Positions 7,636 through 13,897 of a stretch of 21,866 bases of DNA are shown here, one piece after another. Source of the DNA: CANHVK01 sp046304235 (GTDB lineage Bacteria > Bacteroidota > Bacteroidia > Flavobacteriales_D > Crocinitomicaceae); contig JBKCEW010000082.1 of the NCBI GenBank assembly GCA_046304235.1, positions 1 through 21,866 on the forward strand. Reading direction: 5' to 3'. The notes under the pieces were generated by a model. It had not been told where the DNA came from. It made no database searches and was given only the letters and a program-made list of their open reading frames with translations. A program made the position numbers and the translations under genes. Position 1 is the stretch's first letter; the number at the start of each line of letters is the position of its first letter.

Positions 7636-9507
7636 TTATTCGATAATCACTTTCAATGTTTTACCTTCAGCGTTTTGAACAAAATAGGTTCCAGCGCCAA
7701 GCTCTTCTACATTTACTTGTTCTACATCTCTATAAACTCTTACTCTTTCACCAGAAACATTGTAGATAGCTACATCTGTTCTTTTGTTAAAGAAAATTTC
7801 TCTAGAAGTTGGGTTAGGAAAAACAGTAAAGTCATTCTCAGAACCTAAAGTTGGTAAACTCAATGTAGACACAGATTCGAATCCAGAAATAGCATACGTT
7901 AAAGAATTATTGTAAGGGAAAGTATTTGAAGCATCAGGGTGTTGAGAATTTAACAACATGGTAGCATCATCAAACATAGTACCACCAGTAATTTCAGCTC
8001 CTGGAGGACAAGCAGTTAAGCGAACTAAATCTTTGTAAGTAGGATTTGCTATTGACATATCTAACAAATATGTTTCACAAATAGTTTTAGTCACGTTACC
8101 TGGCATTCTGTTGTAAGTCAAACCATTCAAATCTTCTTGAACAATCATGTAATTTTTGTTACCTACTTTCATGAAATCAATACCATCAGGATTTGAAAAG
8201 TGGATTGTAGGATATGATGCAGAAGAATTTTCAGATGTTTTAGTAGCTGTGTAAGGACCACCTTCTAAAAAAGAACGTACTTTATTTGTAGCTGGATCGA
8301 ATTCAATTACACGACCATAATAATCTGCAAATTTTCCGTTTTTAACTGAATCAGCAGCAGCAGCATCTGAACCTGGAAAATCAGTACCGTTTACAATTTT
8401 GTAACGTGTTTTATATCCATCAACTAATGTTGGGGAAACTACACCATTGAATTTTTTATAATCAAAGGCATCTCTTCCAGTTTCACAAATGTAAACTTTA
8501 CCATTAGAAAGTTGACCCCACTCTAAACGGTTAAACATAGTTGCACCTCTTTTTACTGCGATAGTATTAAGATTTACCAAAGTATCTAAATTATTTTCAA
8601 TTGCTAACCAGCTTGTAGGGGCATCATGTTTGTAAACAAATAATTGACCACTTGTGAAATCACCAGCCGTTTTAGCTTCAAATTTTGCTAAAATACCTGG
8701 AGAACCATCTTCAAACAAATAAACGGTTTTGTTGTCAGGCATAACAACGCCACCTTCCCAACCAGCTCTACCCCAGTTGTATTGTTTTCTAACTGCTTTA
8801 GCATTTGTTGGATCAATTTCTACCATCCAGTTCAAGTTTTGGAATCTTTTTAAAGATTTTCCATTAAAACCTGGAAAACCAGCAGGAGTTGTAGTTCCAA
8901 TAACAAAATCAGAAGTATCTCTGAAACCTGCACCTTTAGAGAAAATAGCAGAGTTAGAAGTTTGCATCCATTCTTCTGCAGTCCAAACTCTTCCGTTTGC
9001 ATTGATACCACCACAGTTCATACCTGTTTCACCAACAGTGTTAGAAAAGTCTACATTAAAAAACTTTCCTTTTCTTCCATCAGCTAAGGTTTGTTCTACA
9101 TGCTCTAATGTTCCATCCGCTTTTTTTCTCAATTTGAACATGGTCATACCACCACCATCTCCAATTTTGTCATTTGCTTGGATCATTTCATGATTAACGA
9201 TAACCCAACCTTCGTTAGATTTGTTTTTGTCTTTAACAACAGCAATATAATCATGCCATTGTTTAGCCAACTCTTTACCTGCAGGTGAACTAATCGTTCC
9301 TTTAACAGGATCTTTTGTAGTAGTAGCTGTTGTTTGTACTGTGTCAACTCCTCCCACGAAAATAGTTTGGTACTTCAATGGTGATTTAGGCATCCAAACA
9401 GTTTTAGTAGACCAAGCAGTATCAATATTCACAGGGAACTTCAACTGCGCGTTTGCACAAACTACAACGCTACTTGCAAATAATAAACTAGTAATTTTTT
9501 TAACCAT
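7636..9507 (-). CDS. T9SS-secreted PhoX-like (DUF839) protein
   Basis: I start at the ATG at 9507 (MVKKITSLLFASSVVV), 623 residues. The longer frame, to 9648, adds 47 residues with no signal-like character before this signal peptide (cleavage near ANA/Q). A TAAATTTG box just upstream also supports 9507. The body resembles PhoX/DUF839: VNHEM (from ~104), MNCGGI-NGRVWTAEEW (Asn164, Cys165), WMVEIDP, WEGGVVMPDNKTVYLFED, GQLFVYKHD, FSNPDG-DF. Compared with canonical PhoX, the PWGT part of the NC-GG-TPWGT-TxEE motif is replaced. The last ~75 residues form a T9SS sorting domain (FTVFPNPTS... GTYFVQN... LKVIIE). I infer an exported phosphatase-like beta-propeller protein. Enzymatic activity is less certain than for the larger paralogue at the start of the window. 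Confidence 0.85.
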   Translation of the reverse strand: MVKKITSLLFASSVVVCANAQLKFPVNIDTAWSTKTVWMPKSPLKYQTIFVGGVDTVQTTATTTKDPVKGTISSPAGKELAKQWHDYIAVVKDKNKSNEGWVIVNHEMIQANDKIGDGGGMTMFKLRKKADGTLEHVEQTLADGRKGKFFNVDFSNTVGETGMNCGGINANGRVWTAEEWMQTSNSAIFSKGAGFRDTSDFVIGTTTPAGFPGFNGKSLKRFQNLNWMVEIDPTNAKAVRKQYNWGRAGWEGGVVMPDNKTVYLFEDGSPGILAKFEAKTAGDFTSGQLFVYKHDAPTSWLAIENNLDTLVNLNTIAVKRGATMFNRLEWGQLSNGKVYICETGRDAFDYKKFNGVVSPTLVDGYKTRYKIVNGTDFPGSDAAAADSVKNGKFADYYGRVIEFDPATNKVRSFLEGGPYTATKTSENSSASYPTIHFSNPDGIDFMKVGNKNYMIVQEDLNGLTYNRMPGNVTKTICETYLLDMSIANPTYKDLVRLTACPPGAEITGGTMFDDATMLLNSQHPDASNTFPYNNSLTYAISGFESVSTLSLPTLGSENDFTVFPNPTSREIFFNKRTDVAIYNVSGERVRVYRDVEQVNVEELGAGTYFVQNAEGKTLKVIIE

Positions 9508-9524
9508 AATATTATATTTTTTCA

Positions 9525-9532
9525 CAAATTTA
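9525..9532 (-). promoter_or_regulatory. -7 box (TAAATTTG) for the second PhoX-like gene
   Basis: On the minus strand this reads TAAATTTG, matching the Bacteroidota TAnnTTTG consensus. It places transcription start about 10 bases before the ATG at 9507. No clear TTTG -33 element is present, so this is tentative. Confidence 0.4.
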
Positions 9533-9752
9533 ATGTGGTTACTTAAGAGTATTTTTAGCTGAATTTTATAGTTATATAAAGAAATTTGATGGTTATTATG
9601 AATAGATAAACAAAAATTTATAGGAAAATTAACATTAGTACAGAACAAAAAACAACAACAATGAATAACAACTATTTATGTGTTAAATTCAATTAACATT
9701 AAAAAAATAAATATTCATTCTATATTAATTTATGTTTATTGGTTTATGTTGG

Positions 9753-9760
9753 TATTTTTG
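9753..9760 (+). promoter_or_regulatory. -7 box (TATTTTTG) for the thioredoxin gene
   Basis: TATTTTTG matches TAnnTTTG and lies 23 bases before the ATG at 9784, implying a leader of about 17 bases. The -33 region has only poor matches to TTTG. Confidence 0.5.
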
Positions 9761-9783
9761 AAATTAATTTAAAATCAATTCTC

Positions 9784-10230
9784 ATGAAAAAATCAATTCT
9801 TTTTTCTATTACGTTAATATTATCTGGAATAATCAGTTACAGTTTTAACAAAACATCTGAATCAATTAAATTAACTTCTGAAGCAGGTATTCAATTCACT
9901 TCTATTTCATTTGAAGAAGCACTGAAATTGGCTAAAAAAGAAAAGAAAAACATCTTTTTAGATGCTTATGCTAGTTGGTGTGGACCTTGTAAAATGTTAA
10001 AGAAAAACATTTTTACACAAAAAGAAGTAGGTGATTTTTACAACAGTAATTTCATCAATATGGCTATTGACATGGAACAAGGGGAAGGTCCGAAACTGGC
10101 TCAAAAATACAAGGTTCAAGCTTATCCAACCCTACTATTCATCAATCATAAAGGAGAAGTTGTAGGTTCGGCTTTGGGGTACCAGCAAGCAGATGAGATA
10201 ATTGCGCTTGGGAAAAAGTATGTGAAGTAG
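9784..10230 (+). CDS. Exported thioredoxin-fold protein (CGPC)
   Basis: 148 residues from the ATG at 9784; a TTG at 9739 would add 15 residues ahead of the membrane segment and lies upstream of the likely transcription start. Residues ~5-22 form a signal peptide or anchor. The rest is a single thioredoxin fold: ASWCGPCKMLKK (Cys66, Cys69), then VQAYPTLLFI containing the cis-proline, and a C-terminal helix. The sequence style (FEEALKLAKKEKKNIFLDAYA) fits the thioredoxin_7/DUF255-like group. Inferred role: periplasmic thiol-disulfide exchange. The 3' side is unusual: the whole gap to the next gene is a heptamer tandem array with no terminator, so read-through into the DoxX-like gene is possible. 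Confidence 0.88.
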   Translation: MKKSILFSITLILSGIISYSFNKTSESIKLTSEAGIQFTSISFEEALKLAKKEKKNIFLDAYASWCGPCKMLKKNIFTQKEVGDFYNSNFINMAIDMEQGEGPKLAQKYKVQAYPTLLFINHKGEVVGSALGYQQADEIIALGKKYVK

Positions 10231-10232
10231 TT

Positions 10233-10455
10233 ATTAGGCATTAGGCACAAGGCATTAGACATTAGACAAAAGACATTAGACAAAAGACATTAGACAAAAG
10301 ACATTAGACAAAAGACATTAGACAAAAGACATTAGACAAAAGACATTAGACAAAAGACATTAGACAAAAGACATTAGACAAAAGACATTAGAAAAAGACA
10401 TTAGACAAAAGACATTAGACATTAGACACTAGACATTAGACACTAGACGAAAGAT
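10233..10455. repeat. Heptamer tandem array (ATTAGAC/AAAAGAC)
   Basis: About 32 consecutive 7-base units fill the gap between the thioredoxin stop and the DoxX-like start. The core (10261-10386) is nine perfect copies of the 14-base dimer ATTAGACAAAAGAC. It is flanked by ATTAGGC, ACAAGGC, ATTAGAC and ACTAGAC variants and has a single base loss at ~10392. The last unit, GAAAGAT, ends one base before the ATG at 10457. Each unit has the form nnnnGAC or nnnnGGC. There are no spacers and no inverted symmetry. TAG codons recur in rotating frames, so the array is not coding. Confidence 0.97.
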
Positions 10456-10456
10456 T

Positions 10457-10825
10457 ATGAAAACACAAAAGATTATTTATTGGTCAACGACAGGACTAAT
10501 TGCATTATTTGAAGGGGTAATGCCAGCAATAACATCACAAACTAAATTAGCCAAGGAGGGAATCAAACATTTAGGTTACCCAGAATATTTTGGTGATGCA
10601 TTAGTTATTTTCAAAGTATTGGGAGTACTAGCATTAATCATTCCTAAAGTTCCTACACGAATCAAAGAATGGGCCTATGCAGGTTTTGCATTTGACTTTA
10701 TTTTTGCGGCAATCAGTCATGGAGCTGTAGATGGAATTAATTTCCAAACGTTTTTCCCATTTATCGTTCTCGCAATTTTGATGCTTTCTTATGTATCTTA
10801 TCATAAATTAAGAGATACGAAATAA
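10457..10825 (+). CDS. DoxX-like family membrane protein
   Basis: 122 residues with about four hydrophobic helices (~7-25, ~47-62, ~70-92, ~95-114). The pattern IIYWSTTGLIALFEGVMPA, GYPEYFG, KVLGVLALI and KEWAYAGFAFDFIFAA with a conserved His (SHGAVDG) is characteristic of the DoxX-like (DoxX_2) family. The family's biochemical role is generally unknown; some DoxX relatives act with thiol or quinone redox partners. Its 5' leader consists entirely of the heptamer array, with no TAnnTTTG box there, so expression probably depends on the upstream thioredoxin promoter or on something in the array. Confidence 0.87.
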   Translation: MKTQKIIYWSTTGLIALFEGVMPAITSQTKLAKEGIKHLGYPEYFGDALVIFKVLGVLALIIPKVPTRIKEWAYAGFAFDFIFAAISHGAVDGINFQTFFPFIVLAILMLSYVSYHKLRDTK

Positions 10826-10830
10826 ATCAC

Positions 10831-10881
10831 CCTCCTCAATCCTCCCTCCACTTCGGGAACCTCAGTGTAAAAGGGAGGAGG
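10831..10881. other. C-rich/G-rich imperfect inverted element
   Basis: CCTCCT (10831-10836) and CCTCCCT (10841-10847) can each pair with the single G-rich segment AGGGAGGAGG (10872-10881), giving two mutually exclusive foldings downstream of the DoxX-like stop. It looks like a dispersed intergenic element or part of a composite terminator. I cannot tell which. Confidence 0.4.
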
Positions 10882-10892
10882 ATATTTTAAAT

Positions 10893-10914
10893 TGCACTTT
10901 TCGGAGTGCATTTT
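10893..10914 (+). terminator. Short terminator-like hairpin
   Basis: TGCACT (10893-10898) pairs with AGTGCA (10905-10910) around a six-base loop and is followed by TTTT. It lies 67 bases after the DoxX-like stop codon, just before the promoter region of the next operon. Confidence 0.6.
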
Positions 10915-10938
10915 GTTTATTTACTAAATTCTAAGTTT

Positions 10939-10954
10939 TGTGATTTTGGTCACA
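10939..10954. promoter_or_regulatory. Perfect Crp/Fnr-type operator (TGTGA-N6-TCACA)
   Basis: TGTGA at 10939-10943 and TCACA at 10950-10954 are separated by six bases, a perfect match to the consensus half-site arrangement of Crp/Fnr-superfamily regulators. Its centre (10946.5) lies about 42 bases before the transcription start predicted from the TATTTTTG box at 10976, which is where class II activators bind. It would control the four-gene thioredoxin-helicase operon. Confidence 0.65.
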
Positions 10955-10975
10955 GAAAATATTAAAATCGATTTT

Positions 10976-10983
10976 TATTTTTG
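10976..10983 (+). promoter_or_regulatory. -7 box (TATTTTTG) for the thioredoxin-helicase operon
   Basis: It matches TAnnTTTG and predicts transcription start near 10989 and a leader of about 36 bases. The expected -33 region overlaps the right half of the Crp/Fnr-type palindrome and lacks a good TTTG at the right spacing, which would suit an activator-dependent promoter. Confidence 0.5.
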
Positions 10984-11025
10984 GTAAAAAATAGAATTTT
11001 GGAAAAGTCAATCATTTAAAATGGA

Positions 11026-11610
11026 ATGAGTTACCAACGATATAGAGGATTAATTCATCATTTGTTACAAGAAAATAAAACTACTGGTGAGCATCAGGAG
11101 GAACAATATATTCAATATACTCAACTGAATGAACAACGTATGAATCGCAATGAAAAGCAAGTAGTTGTTTCGGAAGAATTAAAAAATATCCTTTCACAGT
11201 TGGATCATAAAGAAACTTGGGTAGTATTTTCAGAAGCTTGGTGTGGTGATTGCGCACAAATTTTACCTGTGATTACTAAGATTGCTGAAGCTTCAGAGGG
11301 AAAAATTGATTTGAAAATCATTATAAAAAGCGAACACAAAGACGAAATGCAGCATTATTTAACCAATGGCACTGAAGCTGTTCCGAAATTAGTTCGTTTT
11401 CATGCTGAAACGTTCGATGAAATCGGTACTTGGGGTGCAAGACCTGAAAAAGCACAAGCGATTGCTGAATATTGGAAAAAAAATAGAGATACCATTTCTA
11501 AGGAAGAATTTCATAAAGAATTGCACTTATGGTATGCCAAAGACAAAGGCGTTGAGATTCAAAAAGAGTTTTTAATGTTATTAAAAGAAAATGTTAACGT
11601 ATCTTTATGA
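11026..11610 (+). CDS. Cytosolic thioredoxin-family protein (CGDC)
   Basis: 194 residues with no signal peptide. A helical N-terminal ~60 residues (LIHHLLQENKTTGEHQEEQ...) precedes a thioredoxin fold with EAWCGDCAQILPV (Cys73, Cys76), IIIKSEHKD and a cis-proline region EAVPKLV, as in the thioredoxin_9 family of Bacteroidota and Firmicutes. The C-terminal tail is helical. The ATG at 11021 is unusable because TGA follows one codon later, so 11026 is the start. It is first in a tight operon: the helicase gene begins 15 bases after its stop. The family has no firmly known substrate; a role as cytosolic thiol reductant is inferred. Confidence 0.87.
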   Translation: MSYQRYRGLIHHLLQENKTTGEHQEEQYIQYTQLNEQRMNRNEKQVVVSEELKNILSQLDHKETWVVFSEAWCGDCAQILPVITKIAEASEGKIDLKIIIKSEHKDEMQHYLTNGTEAVPKLVRFHAETFDEIGTWGARPEKAQAIAEYWKKNRDTISKEEFHKELHLWYAKDKGVEIQKEFLMLLKENVNVSL

Positions 11611-11625
11611 TTCAATTTTTGAGTT

Positions 11626-12942
11626 ATGAAGTCTTTTCACGACCTAAACCTAAGCAAACAATTACTTAAAGCGTTAGACGAACAAGGGTTATCTACACCA
11701 ACAACCATTCAGGATAAATCATTTTCTGTGATTATGTCTGGGCGTGATGTAGTGGGTATTGCACAAACAGGTACAGGTAAAACATTAGCATTTTTATTGC
11801 CGACTTTGAATATGCTGAAGTATTCAAATCAAAATGATCCTCGAGTAATTATTCTAGTTCCAACTCGTGAATTAGTTTTACAGGTTGTTGAAGAAATTGA
11901 AAAACTTACCACATATGTTTCTATTCGTACATTAGGAATATTCGGAGGTGCAAATATCAATACTCAAATTGACCAAATTATGTCGGGCGTTGACATCATA
12001 GTGGCAACTCCTGGTAGATTTTACGATGTAATTTTGAATGGAACTTTAAAAACAAAAATGATTCAAAAATTGATCATCGATGAAATGGATGAAATGTTGA
12101 ATTTAGGTTTTAGGGTTCAATTGAAAAATATCTTGGAAGTGATTCCTGAAAAACGTCAAAACCTACTGTTTTCTGCAACTTTAGACGAAGAAGTAGAAAG
12201 TATCATTGATGATTATTTTAACACACCGGAACGCGTCGAAGCGGCTGCACCAGGAACTCCCGTTGAAAAAATTAGACAAAGTGCATTTAAAATTCCAAAC
12301 TTCTTATCTAAAGTCAATCTTATCAAGCATTTGTTTGAAAAAGATGAAACGATGAATAAAGTGTTGGTTTTTACTAAAAGTAGAAAAGTTGCTGATTTAT
12401 TATTTGATAGTATTAATGAATATTTCCCTGAAGATATAGGCGTTATTCACTCAAATAAATCTCAAAATTACCGCTTTAACTCATTAAAAAATTTCCAAGA
12501 TAATAAACACAGAATCTTAATTGCTACAGATTTAGTATCTCGTGGTTTGGATATCAGTGATGTATCTCACGTAATCAATTTTGATATTCCGGAAGATCCA
12601 ACCCATTACATTCATCGTATAGGTAGAACTGGTCGTGCTGATAAAGAAGGAATTGCGATTTCGTTTATTTCCGATTTAGACGTTGATTTATATGCTAAAA
12701 TTGAAACAACAATTAATTCTACCATTTCTGATACAACTATTCCAGAAGAAGTTGAAATTACTTCTGCCCTACTTGAATTTGAAAAACCAGAAGTTCCAGG
12801 CGTAAACTATTTAGCAAAAGCTACGTTAAAGAATTCACAAGGTGCTTTCCACGAGAAAAAAGAAAAAAATAAAAAGAAGAATCTGGGAAGTAAATGGAAG
12901 CGTGAACAAATGAAAAATAAAGGGAAAAAGAAAAAAAGATAA
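11626..12942 (+). CDS. DEAD-box ATP-dependent RNA helicase
   Basis: 438 residues with the full helicase core: Q motif (TPTTIQDKSFS), motif I AQTGTGKT (46-53), Ia PTREL, TPGRF, motif II DEMD (152-155), motif III SAT (~183-185), VFTKSRK, ATDLVSRGLDI and motif VI HRIGRTGR (330-337). Motif II reads DEMD rather than DEAD; both acidic catalytic residues are kept, so activity is expected. The C-terminus is a lysine-rich tail (KKEKNKKKNLGSKWKREQ onward), as in RhlE/CshA-like helicases acting in ribosome assembly or RNA turnover. It sits between a thioredoxin gene and a small secreted-protein gene (2-base gap), so it belongs to the operon behind the Crp/Fnr-type site. The specific subfamily cannot be fixed by eye. 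Confidence 0.95.
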   Translation: MKSFHDLNLSKQLLKALDEQGLSTPTTIQDKSFSVIMSGRDVVGIAQTGTGKTLAFLLPTLNMLKYSNQNDPRVIILVPTRELVLQVVEEIEKLTTYVSIRTLGIFGGANINTQIDQIMSGVDIIVATPGRFYDVILNGTLKTKMIQKLIIDEMDEMLNLGFRVQLKNILEVIPEKRQNLLFSATLDEEVESIIDDYFNTPERVEAAAPGTPVEKIRQSAFKIPNFLSKVNLIKHLFEKDETMNKVLVFTKSRKVADLLFDSINEYFPEDIGVIHSNKSQNYRFNSLKNFQDNKHRILIATDLVSRGLDISDVSHVINFDIPEDPTHYIHRIGRTGRADKEGIAISFISDLDVDLYAKIETTINSTISDTTIPEEVEITSALLEFEKPEVPGVNYLAKATLKNSQGAFHEKKEKNKKKNLGSKWKREQMKNKGKKKKR

Positions 12943-12944
12943 AT

Positions 12945-13301
12945 ATGAAAAAGTTAGCATTCATTTTTTGTTTGGTTATTCTATCTAATTTCAGTTTTAG
13001 CCAAAAATCAACGGTAGATACACTGCAACTTCAAGGAACAATTTTAAAATTACCTAAAGAACGTTTTGCTCAAAGTTATTGTATATCAGAATCAGAGTGT
13101 TATGTGTTAAAAACTGAGAAAGAAGAATATTTACTTAACACTTCTCACCCCTTTACTTTAAAATTAGCCCAAGACAATTTAAATAAAAAAATTCAAGCTA
13201 GAGGAATTTACCGAATCAAAGAAGGAAAAAATACGGCTGAATTTAAAAATTGCTATCATCTAAATTTAATTCCGATTAGAATTAGAAAAAATAAAAACTA
13301 G
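12945..13301 (+). CDS. Small exported protein of unknown function
   Basis: 118 residues starting two bases after the helicase stop codon. A clear signal peptide (MKKLAFIFCLVILSNFSFS/Q) is followed by a ~97-residue domain, likely beta-rich, with Cys residues in SYCISESECYV and one more in KNCYHL, and a basic C-terminus (RIRIRKNKN... type). I do not recognise a family. Tight spacing on both sides (2 bases upstream and 2 downstream) indicates translation in the operon with the helicase and the DCC-family gene. The cysteines and the redox neighbours make a periplasmic disulfide-containing protein possible, but this is inference. Confidence 0.8.
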   Translation: MKKLAFIFCLVILSNFSFSQKSTVDTLQLQGTILKLPKERFAQSYCISESECYVLKTEKEEYLLNTSHPFTLKLAQDNLNKKIQARGIYRIKEGKNTAEFKNCYHLNLIPIRIRKNKN

Positions 13302-13303
13302 AA

Positions 13304-13694
13304 ATGATGAGCATCTTATTGAAAGATAAAGTACTTTTCTTTGATGATGCCTGTATTTTGTGTAATAAAAGTATACGATTGATTCATTTTTTAGACATTC
13401 GTAAAACACTATTCTTCTCCCCGCTTCAATCTCCATTAGGAATTGAAATTCAACAAAAAAGCAACTTAAAAGAACTTGATTCAACTGTAATCTATTTTAG
13501 AAAAGGTAATTTACACACACAATCTACTGCAATTATATATTGTTTATCAGATAGTTTTTGGTTATTTAAACCTTTAATCATCTTCTTGCTTATTCCGTCT
13601 CGCTTGAGAAATAAATGCTATGAATTTATCGCCAGAAATCGAAAGCGAATTTTTAAAAATCAAACGTGTAGTTTGCCAAGTGAAAGTTTGAGAA

Positions 13695-13720
<26 letters not shown>
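13304..13720 (+). CDS. DCC-family (DUF393) thiol-disulfide oxidoreductase
   Basis: 138 residues. The N-terminus has the defining LFFDDACILCNKS motif (DxxCxxC), followed by FFSPLQSPLG, STVIYFRKG, TQSTAIIYCL and the C-terminal signature YEFIARNRKRIF with a late Cys in NQTCSLPSESL, all typical of the DCC1-like family. Members are thought to be small thioredoxin-fold oxidoreductases. It is the last gene of the four-gene operon. Unusually, its last eight residues (KQTLDKRY) and stop codon are encoded by the first units of a heptamer tandem array, so the natural end of the protein was probably near residue 130 and has been replaced or extended by the repeat. Confidence 0.9.
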
Positions 13721-13779
<59 letters not shown>

Positions 13780-13820
13780 AAAATATTTATATTAAATCGG
13801 TTACTTTCAAGTTATAAACT

Positions 13821-13852
13821 TATAAGGATTAATAACGAAATCATTCCTTATA
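13821..13852. promoter_or_regulatory. Dyad upstream of the unknown-protein operon
   Basis: TATAAGGA (13821-13828) is perfectly inverted as TCCTTATA (13845-13852) with a 16-base spacer. It lies just upstream of the TATTTTTG box at 13874. It could be an operator. It lacks a T-run, so a terminator is less likely. Confidence 0.3.
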
Positions 13853-13873
13853 CTATCTTGAACGTATATTCGT

Positions 13874-13881
13874 TATTTTTG
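13874..13881 (+). promoter_or_regulatory. -7 box (TATTTTTG) for the unknown-protein operon
   Basis: It matches TAnnTTTG and lies 17 bases before the ATG at 13898, implying a leader of about 10 bases. No TTTG at the usual -33 distance. Confidence 0.5.
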
Positions 13882-13897
13882 TACAAACATCGATTAT

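Noticed and set aside
8729..9193. 154-codon plus-strand frame inside the second PhoX-like gene
   Set aside because: Antisense shadow of a well-supported gene; composition mirrors the codons of the opposite strand.
9508..9648. 47-residue N-terminal extension of the second PhoX-like protein
   Set aside because: It precedes a clear signal peptide, and a -7 box at 9525-9532 lies inside it, so it is most likely untranslated.
10233..10455. CRISPR-like repeat array
   Set aside because: Units are 7/14 bases with no spacers between them and no dyad symmetry; this is a simple tandem array.
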